Below are positions 28,446-37,535 of a DNA stretch of 64,000 nucleotides, one piece after another (the stretch's first letter is position 1; each line of letters starts with the position of its first letter). Origin of the DNA: Psychrobacter sp. Cmf 22.2 (GTDB lineage: Bacteria > Pseudomonadota > Gammaproteobacteria > Pseudomonadales > Moraxellaceae); assembly GCF_001921745.1 (NCBI RefSeq), contig NZ_MRYA01000001.1, forward strand, positions 496,001-560,000. Reading direction: 5' to 3'. The notes beneath the pieces were generated by a model, which did not search any database, was not told the origin of the DNA, and saw only the letters and a list, made by a program, of their open reading frames with translations. The translations under genes and the position numbers were made by a program.

Positions 28446-28856
28446 ATGGGTCATATATTTATCTATCTTGCTGCGGTTGTCATATTCTTAGGTATTGATA
28501 CAGTTTGGCTTAAGACTATGAAAGGCGCATTCTATGAAGAGCGCATCGGACACTTACTTGCCGATGAGCCAAATATGGTGGCAGCTGGCGTGTTTTATAT
28601 GTTCTATCTGCTAGTGCTTTGCATATTGATTCTTTATCCGCAAATCAAAGCCGGCGCCTCGATAGGTCATATTTTCTTGCTGGGCGGATTAATAGGACTA
28701 ATGGCTTACGGCACTTACGACTTTACCAATCTTGCATTATATAAAGGTTTTACACTTGATACGGCTCTAGTGGACTTCGTATGGGGCGGGTTATTGACCG
28801 GTTCTGTCAGTGCTGTCGTAGCGTGGCTGGCTTATCGTTTTCACTGGCTGAGCTAG
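28446..28856 (+). CDS. DUF2177 family membrane protein
   Basis: 136 residues, about four hydrophobic segments. Seen are IDTVWLKTMKGAFYEERIGHLL near the N-terminus and GTYDFTNLALYKGFTLDTALVDFVWG, the DUF2177 signature. Function unknown. It is the last gene of the SDR-flavoprotein-DUF1365-CFA synthase run (42 bases after CFA synthase), and may be an auxiliary membrane factor. Confidence 0.8.
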   Translation: MGHIFIYLAAVVIFLGIDTVWLKTMKGAFYEERIGHLLADEPNMVAAGVFYMFYLLVLCILILYPQIKAGASIGHIFLLGGLIGLMAYGTYDFTNLALYKGFTLDTALVDFVWGGLLTGSVSAVVAWLAYRFHWLS

Positions 28857-29013
28857 TTAACTTGGCAGTGATGGATACCTCGATATGTTGATTGTTCGCT
28901 AACGATGACCAACCAGACACTATCATAAAACTGTCATAAAACAGGTGGTTTGCGTTACACTAATGCCAAATACTTATATCACTTTTAACTGCTCACCGCG
29001 AAATGGGAAGACT

Positions 29014-29580
29014 ATGCCACAACTAAACACCTCATCCACAGCCAAAAAAGCGCCTCTAAATCATGAATTATATATGTCGGTACTGATGACGCCCGATATG
29101 GCAAATTTTATTGGTAATGTGCATGGTGGTGATTTGCTCAAAATGCTTGACCAAGTTGCCTATGCTTGCGCCAGCCGTTATAGCGGTAGTTATGTAGTGA
29201 CGCTATCTGTCGACCAAGTGATGTTCCGTGAGCCCATCTATGTGGGCGAGCTGGTCACCTTTGCCGCGAGTGTCAACTATGTGGGCACCACCTCGATGGA
29301 GATTGGTATTCGCGTTGAAGCAGAAGATGTGCGCGCGCGTACCATTCGCCATACCAATAGCTGCTACTTTACGATGGTCGCTATCGATGATAATGGTAAA
29401 CCGACACCTATTCCGCCGCTTGATATCAAAAACGCCATGCAACAATGTCGTTTTGATGCAGGTTTAGCACGTAAAAACCTGCGTATGGACAGCTCAAACC
29501 GTCCGAGTTGCGATATCGATGAAATGATTGGAAAATCAGCAGACACAACCAACAGTAAGCCTGAACAAGGTAATATTTAA
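29014..29580 (+). CDS. Acyl-CoA thioesterase, hotdog fold (YciA/BACH-like)
   Basis: 188 residues. The hotdog core NFIGNVHGGDLLKMLDQVAY contains the family active-site residues, followed by VTLSVDQVMFREPIYVGE. Such enzymes hydrolyse acyl-CoA to free acid and CoA in the cytoplasm. I chose ATG 29014, preceded by GGGAAG, instead of the longer frame at 28945. Apparently a single-gene unit. Confidence 0.88.
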   Translation: MPQLNTSSTAKKAPLNHELYMSVLMTPDMANFIGNVHGGDLLKMLDQVAYACASRYSGSYVVTLSVDQVMFREPIYVGELVTFAASVNYVGTTSMEIGIRVEAEDVRARTIRHTNSCYFTMVAIDDNGKPTPIPPLDIKNAMQQCRFDAGLARKNLRMDSSNRPSCDIDEMIGKSADTTNSKPEQGNI

Positions 29581-29732
29581 TCATATAAAAACCATAACTC
29601 TCTGACATGACTCACTAAAAAGCTACTGATATCTTAAAGCGCTTATTTTAAGCTAAGCTGTTACCTACCATAAACAGCATGGCTCCTATAAAGTGCACAT
29701 GCCTTATCACGTATCGTTTTACTGAGTTTAGT

Positions 29733-30797
29733 ATGAGTTTAGAGCCGCCCAATACCAACCTACAATCCCATCCTACTGATGATCCCAACATAGCAAGTAC
29801 GCGCATACGCGGTGTTGGGAAGTCTGATGATAACACTTCTGTATCCGAGCATAAGTCTTCAAGTTCGCTGACGACAGTACTGATCGCAGTTGGGGCAAAT
29901 CTTATTATCGCTATTGCTAAGACGGTGGCCGCGTTTATGACTGGTTCTGCATCGATGATAGCGGAATCAGCGCACTCTTGGGCAGACGCTGGCAATGGGA
30001 CGTTATTAATTGTCGCTGAGAAGAAGGCTGTGAAACCTGCTGATAGAAGTCATCCTTTGGGCTATGGTAAAGAGTCGTATGTGTGGTCAATGATTGCCGC
30101 TTTTGGTGTCTTTATGGCAGGCTCTATTGTTTCTATTTACACAGGTATCACTGAGTGGAATGCAGCGGAGAGTGAGACCAACTATACCATCGGCTTTGTT
30201 ATCTTGGCCATCGCCTTTGTCCTCGAGGGTTTCTCATTGGTGCAGGCTTATCTACAAAGCAAAAAACATGGTGAAGCAATTGACGTAAGTGCGATTGGTT
30301 ATGTCGTTGACACGTCGAACCCAACGTTACGCGGCGTGTTTTTTGAAGACTTGGCAGCTGTGATCGGTTTGGTTGTCGCTGCTGCTGCGATGGGTATGCA
30401 TGCCTATACTGGTCAGCCATTTTGGGATGCGCTTGGCTCTATCATTGTTGGTTTACTTTTGGGCGCAGTCGCCATATTTTTAATCAGTCGTAACCGTGAC
30501 TTTTTAGTAGGGCATAAAGTCTCTGATAAAATGCATCGTTATGTGCTAGGCAAACTACTTGAACATCCAGATGTCGATAGCGTGTCGTATTTACATTTGG
30601 AATGGGTCGGTCCCAAAAAAATATTTATGGTGGCAGCAGTAGATATTGCAGGCAATCAACGCGAAGAACATCTTGCTCGTAAGTTTGAAACTATCGAAAA
30701 TCAATTCCGAGCCAATCCACTGTTCCAAGAGGCTATTTTAACCTTATCAGTACCTGACGCTGAAGTTTTGAGTTTAGAGAGTAGTGAGGCTGTTTGA
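29733..30797 (+). CDS. Cation diffusion facilitator family transporter
   Basis: 354 residues from ATG 29733; a longer start at 29679 is also open and neither has a good ribosome site. A variable hydrophilic N-terminus precedes six or so membrane spans. The motif MIAESAHSWADAGNGTLL, with the metal-site Asp, and HPLGYGKESYVWSMIAAFG are typical of the CDF subgroup that includes SLC30A9-like proteins. A C-terminal cytoplasmic domain follows. It would export Zn2+ or another divalent cation. It ends in a terminator shared with dps. Confidence 0.85.
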   Translation: MSLEPPNTNLQSHPTDDPNIASTRIRGVGKSDDNTSVSEHKSSSSLTTVLIAVGANLIIAIAKTVAAFMTGSASMIAESAHSWADAGNGTLLIVAEKKAVKPADRSHPLGYGKESYVWSMIAAFGVFMAGSIVSIYTGITEWNAAESETNYTIGFVILAIAFVLEGFSLVQAYLQSKKHGEAIDVSAIGYVVDTSNPTLRGVFFEDLAAVIGLVVAAAAMGMHAYTGQPFWDALGSIIVGLLLGAVAIFLISRNRDFLVGHKVSDKMHRYVLGKLLEHPDVDSVSYLHLEWVGPKKIFMVAAVDIAGNQREEHLARKFETIENQFRANPLFQEAILTLSVPDAEVLSLESSEAV

Positions 30798-30893
30798 TAT
30801 TTCTGATAATTTTCACAACGAGTGACAACGCCTCGCAATGCCTCATAGTGAATGACAAGATTGGTGAATCTCTAATATTTGACAGATAAGTAT

Positions 30894-30930
30894 AAAAAAA
30901 GGGTCACTTATTTAAAGTGACCCTTTTGTT
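30894..30930. terminator. Bidirectional terminator, CDF transporter / dps
   Basis: AAAAGGGTCACTT (30897-30909) and AAGTGACCCTTTT (30915-30927) form a perfect 13-bp stem with A and T runs on either side, between two convergent genes. Confidence 0.88.
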
Positions 30931-30957
30931 TTTGAGACAATATTTATAGGCTAAATA

Positions 30958-31440
30958 TTATTTTTTTGGGGCGTTAGCACCGATGAACCAAGCATCTTTA
31001 TCGATAATACGGCTAACTTCAGTAAATAAGTCTGCTGTATCTTCATCACCAGCTTCTCCTGCTGAATCGATAGCTTTACGTAGCTCTTCAGCGATTGTCT
31101 TATAACGGTTGGTAAGCTCACGGACATGCTGATCAACTTCGGTGATATCAGTAGGGTAAGTCTCTAATACAGAGTCTTCAACGACACGTTTCGAGATGCC
31201 ATTCGCTTTACCACCAAGGATAACAATGCGTTCGGCTACAGTGTCATATGCTTCTGTCAAACGCTCATAGGTGTCATCTAATAATTGATGCACACCAATA
31301 AAGCCAGTGCCTTGTAGATTCCAGTGGCACTGTTTACTATCCATACTCAAATCAATAAGATTCGCTAGGTTGGAGTTTAGCAAATCGACCATTTTTTCTG
31401 CTGTCTCATCAGTAATACCACTTGCGTAACGTTCTCTCAT
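30958..31440 (-). CDS. dps: Dps-family ferritin-like protein
   Basis: 160 residues of the DNA-protection-during-starvation family. The ferroxidase signature reads KQCHWNLQGTGFIGVHQLLDD, with His, Asp and Glu ligands, preceded by the helix NLANLIDLSMDSK. Dps forms a 12-subunit shell that oxidises and stores iron and can bind DNA during stress. Shine-Dalgarno GGAG precedes the ATG. The C-terminal tail ends in Lys-Lys. Monocistronic. Confidence 0.92.
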   Translation of the reverse strand: MRERYASGITDETAEKMVDLLNSNLANLIDLSMDSKQCHWNLQGTGFIGVHQLLDDTYERLTEAYDTVAERIVILGGKANGISKRVVEDSVLETYPTDITEVDQHVRELTNRYKTIAEELRKAIDSAGEAGDEDTADLFTEVSRIIDKDAWFIGANAPKK

Positions 31441-31906
31441 ATTTTACTCCGTTATTTAAAGTTATTTTATTGAATTTAAAAATTTTAAGGTGAATTGTTC
31501 TTTATTAATATATTTCTTAAATAGCGCTCTAACACCAGTCTCTGTATTTTATCTAAAGAAAGTCTAAAAACCATAAAGTCTAAAAACTATGACGATTGGT
31601 TTATAACAATCTTTTTATAAAACATTCATAAAAAAAGACTAACGCGTCGCTTGAGTGTTACCAGTCAATTCATAAACGATGATAGCAGTTTACGTTAATG
31701 ATTGAACCCTCAAGCGTTATGCTTTATTAAGTGGTCGTGTAACGACTTTGTTAATCGTGAAAAGCTTTGTAAATTTGATCATTGCAATGAGCATTATTAG
31801 AGGCAAATTTTATCATTCATAGCCTAGGGTAAAGCCGGCTGTTATCCTTTAAAAAGAGCGGTTTGACCCCCATATCATTTTAAACTTAACGAGGAAGAAA
31901 GCCATT
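31441..31906. other. Divergent promoter region, dps / uvrB
   Basis: No gene in 466 bases. A distant inverted repeat CGCTTGAG / CTCAAGCG (about 31648 and 31709) is present. No LexA-type box or clear sigma-70 pair was recognised; regulation of both genes cannot be read from it. Confidence 0.5.
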
Positions 31907-34018
31907 ATGCGAATGCCTGAACCGCGCTCGTCGCGTCAGTTAAACCAATTGGCCACTCAGCTGCAAGGCGAAGCTGAAATCGTTGGTGTCAATGCGTCTG
32001 GAACACAAATATCAAGTCGCGCCTTTGAGATGGTCACCGATTTTGAGCCAGCGGGCGATCAGCCGCAAGCGATTGAGAAATTGGTCAATGGTATCAATAA
32101 GGGTATGGATGAGCAGTTGCTACTTGGGGTGACGGGGTCTGGTAAGACTTATACCATGGCCAAGGTTATTTCTGAATGTCAACGTCCAACCATTATTATG
32201 GCACACAACAAAACCTTAGCTGCCCAGCTATATGGTGAGTTTAAAGCGTTTTTTCCCAATAATGCGGTTGAGTACTTTGTCAGTTATTATGACTATTATC
32301 AGCCGGAAGCTTATGTTGCAGCCAGCGATACCTTTATCGAAAAAGACAGTGCCATTAATGATCATATCGATCAGATGCGTCTATCAGCCACACGTGCGCT
32401 ACTTGAGCGTCGTGATGCGATTATTGTGGCTTCTGTATCATGTATCTATGGTTTGGGCGATCCAGAAAGCTATCTAAAAATGCTGCTACATGTCGTGGTT
32501 GGCGACCGTATAGATCGTACTGCGACCATTAAGCGCTTGGTTGAGATGCAATATACCCGTAACGAGCTAGACTTTGGACGCGGTACTTATCGTTTGCGTG
32601 GTGAGCTATTGGATATTTATCCTGCTGAGTCTGAGCAGCTCGCTGTCCGTGTACATCTGTTTGACAATGAGGTCGAGAAGATCACGTGGTTTGATCCCTT
32701 GACAGGTAAAACCGTACGTAGCGTACCGCGCATTACTATTTATCCAAAATCTCATTATGTGACTCCGCGTAATAAATTGGAGGCGGCAAGTCATACCATT
32801 CGCGAGGAGCTTGAGCCGCGTCTTGAGTATTTCCGCGACAATAACAAATTGGTTGAAGCGCAGCGCCTTAAAGAGCGTACCCAGTATGATCTAGAAATGA
32901 TTCAGCAGCTTGGCTACTGTAACGGCATCGAAAACTACTCGCAGCATCTTTCTGGTCGTCCATCAGGAGAGGCGCCACCGACTTTGTTTGATTATATTCC
33001 AGAGGATGCGTTGCTATTCCTTGATGAGTCGCATGTGACCGTTTCGCAGATTGGGGCGATGTATAAAGGCGATAGATCGCGTAAAGAAAACTTGGTCAAT
33101 TATGGTTTTCGCTTGCCAAGTGCGATGAATAACCGTCCGATGAAGTTTGAAGAGTGGGAGCGTATCAAGCCCAAGACCATTTATGTGAGTGCGACGCCTG
33201 CGTTATATGAGCTTGAACACAGTGAGCAAGTGGTCGAGCAAGTAGTGCGTCCGACTGGGCTGATTGACCCAGAGATTGAGATTCGTCCTGTACTCACGCA
33301 AGTCGATGATGTGCTATCGGAGATTATCAAGCGCCGTGAAAAAGATGAACGCGTACTGATTACGACATTGACCAAACGTATGTCAGAGGACTTGACAAGC
33401 TATCTTAAAGAGTATGATGTCAAAGTCGCTTATCTACACTCTGATATTGACACAGTTGAGCGTATGCAGATTATCCATGAGCTGCGTACTGGTGTGCACG
33501 ATGTGTTGGTCGGTATTAACTTATTGCGTGAAGGTCTGGATATGCCTGAGGTGTCGTTGGTGGCGATATTTGATGCCGATAAAGAAGGCTTTTTACGCTC
33601 TGAGCGCTCCCTTATTCAGACCATTGGCCGCGCTGCGCGTCATTTGAATGGTAAAGCCATTCTCTATGCCGATCGTATTACGCCAAGTATGCAAGCGGCG
33701 ATAGATGAAACGGATCGTCGCCGTGATAAGCAGATTGCCTTTAATATTGAGCATAATATCACCCCAAAAGGCGCACGTCGTAGTATCACCGATAAGATTG
33801 ATACTGGTGATGATCTCAATGCTAATGACAATGAGGTGATTCCAATCAAGAGTCATCTGCCTGATGTCGATATCAGTATCTTGCGCAGTCCTGATTTGCT
33901 GGCTAAAGAAATCAATCGTCTTGAGAAGCTTATGAAGCAGTTTTCTCGTGATCTGAAATTTGAGGATGCGGCCAAAACGCGTGACAAAGTATTAGAGTTA
34001 AAAGCACACTTAATCTAA
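31907..34018 (+). CDS. uvrB: Excinuclease ABC subunit B
   Basis: 703 residues. Walker A is [10 protein letters not shown], the beta-hairpin region carries [11 protein letters not shown], motif VI is QTIGRAARH, and the C-terminal UVR domain ([14 protein letters not shown]) contacts UvrC. UvrB verifies damage in nucleotide excision repair. The N-terminus is some 35 residues longer than the E. coli protein; the ATG at 31907 has a GAGGAAG ribosome site, so the extension is probably real. Stands alone. Confidence 0.96.
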   Translation: MRMPEPRSSRQLNQLATQLQGEAEIVGVNASGTQISSRAFEMVTDFEPAGDQPQAIEKLVNGINKGMDEQLLLGVTGSGKTYTMAKVISECQRPTIIMAHNKTLAAQLYGEFKAFFPNNAVEYFVSYYDYYQPEAYVAASDTFIEKDSAINDHIDQMRLSATRALLERRDAIIVASVSCIYGLGDPESYLKMLLHVVVGDRIDRTATIKRLVEMQYTRNELDFGRGTYRLRGELLDIYPAESEQLAVRVHLFDNEVEKITWFDPLTGKTVRSVPRITIYPKSHYVTPRNKLEAASHTIREELEPRLEYFRDNNKLVEAQRLKERTQYDLEMIQQLGYCNGIENYSQHLSGRPSGEAPPTLFDYIPEDALLFLDESHVTVSQIGAMYKGDRSRKENLVNYGFRLPSAMNNRPMKFEEWERIKPKTIYVSATPALYELEHSEQVVEQVVRPTGLIDPEIEIRPVLTQVDDVLSEIIKRREKDERVLITTLTKRMSEDLTSYLKEYDVKVAYLHSDIDTVERMQIIHELRTGVHDVLVGINLLREGLDMPEVSLVAIFDADKEGFLRSERSLIQTIGRAARHLNGKAILYADRITPSMQAAIDETDRRRDKQIAFNIEHNITPKGARRSITDKIDTGDDLNANDNEVIPIKSHLPDVDISILRSPDLLAKEINRLEKLMKQFSRDLKFEDAAKTRDKVLELKAHLI

Positions 34019-34063
34019 TCAGTTATCTGCATTGTAGTTAGTATGCGTCTTATTTAACTGTCA

Positions 34064-34100
34064 AAGGATGAGTTGCATATTTGCAATTCATCCTTTTTTT
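34064..34100 (+). terminator. Terminator of uvrB
   Basis: AAGGATGAGTTGCA (34064-34077) and TGCAATTCATCCTT (34082-34095) pair with one wobble and are followed by T7. Confidence 0.85.
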
Positions 34101-34192
34101 GTTGGTTGTTAAGAGATTGAAAGTGTAAAGATTTTTACTGATTATAATTAATAACTAATGTTTGGGGTCTAGAAAACTTGTAATCATACTAA

Positions 34193-35311
34193 ATGCCACT
34201 TAATATGATATCAGACGTTATATTTTATTCTTCACCGACATTTAGGCGTATCGTCCCCATGCATAATAATAAAGTTTTAGAGTTAAACGCGAACGAAAAC
34301 TCGCTCGGCATGTCAGATTCTGCCAAACAAGCCATTACAGACTCTTTAAGTGCAGGTTTTCGTTATCCAGACAATCCACGTGCTGCACTCATTAGTAAGA
34401 TCGCTACTATGCATAGCGTGGCAGAAAATCAAGTCTCATTAGGTAATGGCTCGACTGAAAATATGCGAGCTACTATACAAATGCTGCAACACAAAGCATT
34501 TAAAGAGGGCAAAGAGTTTCAAATGGTAATCCCTGTACCAACATTTGATTGTGCAGAGATGTATGCAAACTCTACTGGAGCTTCGGTAGTCAAAGTACCT
34601 TTGACGGTCGAAAATTACGATTTAGACCTAAAGACTCTGCAAAAAGCTGCCGACGAGTTTGATGGTATAAGTTTACTTTATCTTTGCAATCCTAATAATC
34701 CAACAGGAACTATTACTTCAACAGCTAAGCTTAAAACATGGATAAGTAATGCGCCAGATAACCATTATTTTTTATTGGATCAAGCTTACTTAGAGTACGT
34801 GACAGACCCAACCTTTGAGAGTGGATTTGAGTGGATAAAACAAGGATTATCAGACAACCTTATTGTCATTCATACTTTCTCAAAGTTATATGCTTTAGCC
34901 GGTATGCGAGTGGGCTACGCGATTTCTAACCCGCAGGCTATCGCTGCTGTTGAAGCGTTTATGTCTATGGACAATACTAACTTGTCAGGTGCAGTCGCTG
35001 CTCTTGCGACCTTAGATGATATAGATTTTTTGAAGCTAAGTTCACGCATGACCAAACAATCCCGTCAGATGATTGAAGCAGCATTAGACGAGCTTGGACT
35101 TCACTATTTACCTTCACAGACCAACTTTATTTTTCATGAGATAAAAGGCGACTTACGCACATACATCAATAGGATGCGCGACAGTGGTATCAAAGTTGGT
35201 CGCGAGTTTCCACCTATCACAGGGTACAATCGCTTAACACTTGGTACACCTGATGAGATGGCAGTATTTATCAAAGTACTAAAGTCATTTCGTGAAAAAG
35301 GCTGGGTTTGA
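34193..35311 (+). CDS. HisC-like aminotransferase (class I/II PLP enzyme)
   Basis: 372 residues. ELNANENSLGMSDSAK at the N-terminus, the PLP-contact CNPNNPTGT and the Schiff-base Lys in HTFSKLYALAGMRVGYA resemble histidinol-phosphate aminotransferases and related amino-acid transaminases. It lies outside any his operon, so the true substrate may be another amino acid. The start is unclear: ATG 34193 and ATG 34259 both lack a good Shine-Dalgarno, and the extra 22 residues do not form a clear signal peptide. Confidence 0.75.
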   Translation: MPLNMISDVIFYSSPTFRRIVPMHNNKVLELNANENSLGMSDSAKQAITDSLSAGFRYPDNPRAALISKIATMHSVAENQVSLGNGSTENMRATIQMLQHKAFKEGKEFQMVIPVPTFDCAEMYANSTGASVVKVPLTVENYDLDLKTLQKAADEFDGISLLYLCNPNNPTGTITSTAKLKTWISNAPDNHYFLLDQAYLEYVTDPTFESGFEWIKQGLSDNLIVIHTFSKLYALAGMRVGYAISNPQAIAAVEAFMSMDNTNLSGAVAALATLDDIDFLKLSSRMTKQSRQMIEAALDELGLHYLPSQTNFIFHEIKGDLRTYINRMRDSGIKVGREFPPITGYNRLTLGTPDEMAVFIKVLKSFREKGWV

Positions 35312-35645
35312 TTGATGATTTAAAAGTTTAGTACGTTTAAAGTCAACCAATACAAAAAAGGTGAGTTGCACATAGAGCACTTCACCTTTTTTATGTGGTT
35401 TTTATTTGATAGATATATTTCTAACCTTGTATGAATTTTATAAGCTGACATTTGTGAACTTACTTTAATATCAAGGCCAACGACTGCCTTTCACTATTAC
35501 TAACTACAAACGCAGTTTTACATTTTTTGTCTTAAAAACAAAGTGGACATCTTATAATATAAAAAATAAGACAGGGTTTGGGTCATGATTACATTTATGA
35601 TCATGATCGTTTTATTGACAGTAAATACAAAGGAGTATTTGGCAG
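35312..35645. other. Intergenic region before the 126-residue protein
   Basis: No gene in 334 bases. Besides the terminator it holds a perfect 10-bp palindrome GATCATGATC at 35599-35608 about 40 bases before the next start, and the ribosome site AAAGGAG. Confidence 0.5.
35354..35394 (+). terminator. Terminator of the HisC-like gene
   Basis: A near-perfect stem AAAAAAGGTGAGTTGC with GCACTTCACCTTTTTT, ending in T6, starts about 40 bases after the stop. Confidence 0.7.
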
Positions 35646-36026
35646 ATGGATATTAAAGACATCTTCAAAAAAGAAGTAGAAAAACAATTGCTCGATGTAG
35701 AAGATTACATCTTTACGCCTGAACGTATTGACATGGCTATTGATAATGGTGAGCTCAATTGCGTGTTGAACAGTGACGGCTCTGTAAATATATTTTATAC
35801 TAAAGAAGGCATTACAGATGTGCGGGCCGCAGCGCGAAAGCATCCCTTTACTGCGTTTAAAACTGAGCTGCATCATGGTATCTACGATGATGTGATTGAA
35901 GATTTAATCGATGGTGTAAACGACATTATCAGCAGCCATTCTAAATATTTCCGTCCGTCTAGGGTCTTGCCTATGGGTGCTTCTTTAGGCAATGATGCGG
36001 TAATTACAGATGCTGATAAGTATTAG
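35646..36026 (+). CDS. Hypothetical protein, unrecognised
   Basis: 126 residues, acidic, soluble, no signal or membrane segment. It starts MDIKDIFKKEVEKQLLDVEDYIFT and has an alpha-helical look with a beta-like middle (NCVLNSDGSVNIFYTKEG). AAAGGAG lies 10 bases before the ATG. No family recognised. A hairpin follows the gene. Coding is supported by length, ribosome site and terminator, not by homology. Confidence 0.6.
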   Translation: MDIKDIFKKEVEKQLLDVEDYIFTPERIDMAIDNGELNCVLNSDGSVNIFYTKEGITDVRAAARKHPFTAFKTELHHGIYDDVIEDLIDGVNDIISSHSKYFRPSRVLPMGASLGNDAVITDADKY

Positions 36027-36095
36027 ACAATAAAAGCTAAACAGAATAGACGCTAGAAGTATCAGATGCTAGAGAGGTTAAACCCTAGTAATTGC

Positions 36096-36139
36096 CAACA
36101 CCCAATGCGCTTATTTATAAAGCACATCGGGTTGTTTGC
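36096..36139 (+). terminator. Possible terminator of the 126-residue protein gene
   Basis: CAACACCCAATGCGCTT (36096-36112) can pair with AAGCACATCGGGTTGTT (36120-36136) using wobbles; the T-run is short. Confidence 0.4.
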
Positions 36140-36156
36140 TTAAATGAATGGATCAT

Positions 36157-36537
36157 TTATTGAGTGAAGCTTGCGTAGCAAGACTGCAGCGATTTGGCGA
36201 CCACACGCGTGACCAGTTTGGTTCGGTAATCGGCATCAATTGCCGCATTGCCCAGCTCAACCACTGTCACATGTTGGGGTGCTTGCTCGCTCACGCAGCC
36301 GCAGACCTTGCTTTTCACCGCTTCTTCTTGAGTCTCGGTCATAGCTACGCTCGCAATACGCCAGGCACTTTGTTTTTCAATTTGACTACGGCATTGATTG
36401 TCAATAGCGGCTTTAAATACGTTCATACCGATTTCATTGGCTGTACCCATCGCAGTGCCTGTATTGGTTCCTGCCGTTGTACATCCAGTCAGTATTAGTG
36501 AGGCGAGCATAGTAGTTGAAACTAGGATTTTTTTCAT
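36157..36537 (-). CDS. Small Cys-containing lipoprotein
   Basis: 126 residues from MKKILVSTTMLASLILTGC; the lipobox ILTGC is near residue 19. The mature part has four further Cys (one after NQ, CGC, one near the end) that may form disulfides. I chose this ATG, which has GAAGGA ahead, rather than the longer frame beginning at 36603. Family not recognised. Lies convergent to the previous gene. Confidence 0.65.
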   Translation of the reverse strand: MKKILVSTTMLASLILTGCTTAGTNTGTAMGTANEIGMNVFKAAIDNQCRSQIEKQSAWRIASVAMTETQEEAVKSKVCGCVSEQAPQHVTVVELGNAAIDADYRTKLVTRVVAKSLQSCYASFTQ

Positions 36538-36644
36538 GATTTTTCCTTCAAGGTTTTGAGTAGGGTCTAAATTGAGGCATGTTAGACTGCATTTATGAAT
36601 CACTAATAATACCTAGCGATATATTTTGGCTGATTAAGAATTAA

Positions 36645-36682
36645 AAAACCAGCTAAGATAAAGTATCTTAACTGGTTTTATT
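36645..36682 (-). terminator. Bidirectional-looking terminator downstream of the DUF697-like gene
   Basis: AAAACCAGCTAAGATA and TATCTTAACTGGTTTT (36664-36679) form a 16-bp stem with one wobble and a 3-base loop, with A and T runs on both sides. It lies about 50 bases past the stop at 36726. Confidence 0.75.
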
Positions 36683-36725
36683 TTATCATTACAACATGTC
36701 GAATATTCAACAGTCTCTAATGGTT

Positions 36726-37241
36726 TTAAACGTTTTTACCGTGTTGTTTATTCTGAATGTTTTTTGCTAGCTTGTAGCATTCGTTGATATGGTCAGTCGC
36801 AATCTTTTTAAAAATCATGTAGCCCATCGTAGCTGCTACCATCTGACCGCCCAGTGGAATGAACTTAGTGACCTGTTTAGCCGCAATACGACCACCAAAG
36901 CCTTGTACGGTCTTTTTGACAATACCGCGCGTTGCCATAAGACCTGCAAAATCAACAGTACGATCTTTTAAAGCGCTCCAATGAATTGCCCGTGAATCTA
37001 AATCTACCGCTGACTCACGTCCTTCAATCAGACCAAAGCGTTCGCTAATCTCAGGTAACAACTGGGTAAGCATACCAGCATCAACTGCAACATCAAAAAA
37101 AGGCACAGGCACGACCGCTACACCAGCAGAATATTTGGCGCGCTTTTTGACTAATTTTTTACATTCTTTTTTGACTTGTTCTAAGTCTAAGTTTGGATCG
37201 ATAGTATTTGGTAGTTTTTCAGCTGCTGGAGTGGTTTTCAT
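36726..37241 (-). CDS. DUF697-like small membrane-associated protein
   Basis: 171 residues. The stretch KYSAGVAVVPVPFFDVAVDAGMLTQLLPEI then RFGL resembles the core of DUF697/YcjF-type proteins that often accompany GTPases. A second Gly-rich hydrophobic stretch (IPLGGQMVAATMGYMIFKKIA) lies near the C-terminus. Function unknown; no GTPase gene is adjacent. AAGGAAG precedes the ATG. Confidence 0.6.
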   Translation of the reverse strand: MKTTPAAEKLPNTIDPNLDLEQVKKECKKLVKKRAKYSAGVAVVPVPFFDVAVDAGMLTQLLPEISERFGLIEGRESAVDLDSRAIHWSALKDRTVDFAGLMATRGIVKKTVQGFGGRIAAKQVTKFIPLGGQMVAATMGYMIFKKIATDHINECYKLAKNIQNKQHGKNV

Positions 37242-37535
37242 AAAGCTTCCTTATAAAAATGAAAAGTTTAACAGATAGCAAATATCTCAGATGGTTACCA
37301 TTTTATGGATTTATAAGCGGCTTACAATCATTGCTTTGTATCAAAATGCAGAAAAATACAGCCACTATGCACAGTTTTTGTAAAAATATAGATTTTCGAA
37401 TAAAAAGCTGGTTCAAAAGATATTGCAAGACATGAGCAAATATAGAGAGTATGGATTACTACATTTTATCTATTATGTACTCAGTCGTTATAAATTACCG
37501 TTGTGACCCTTTATCAAAGTCAGTAGAATACGGTT

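Noticed and set aside
31620..31906. LexA (SOS) box upstream of uvrB
   Set aside because: No CTG-N10-CAG pair of adequate quality was seen.
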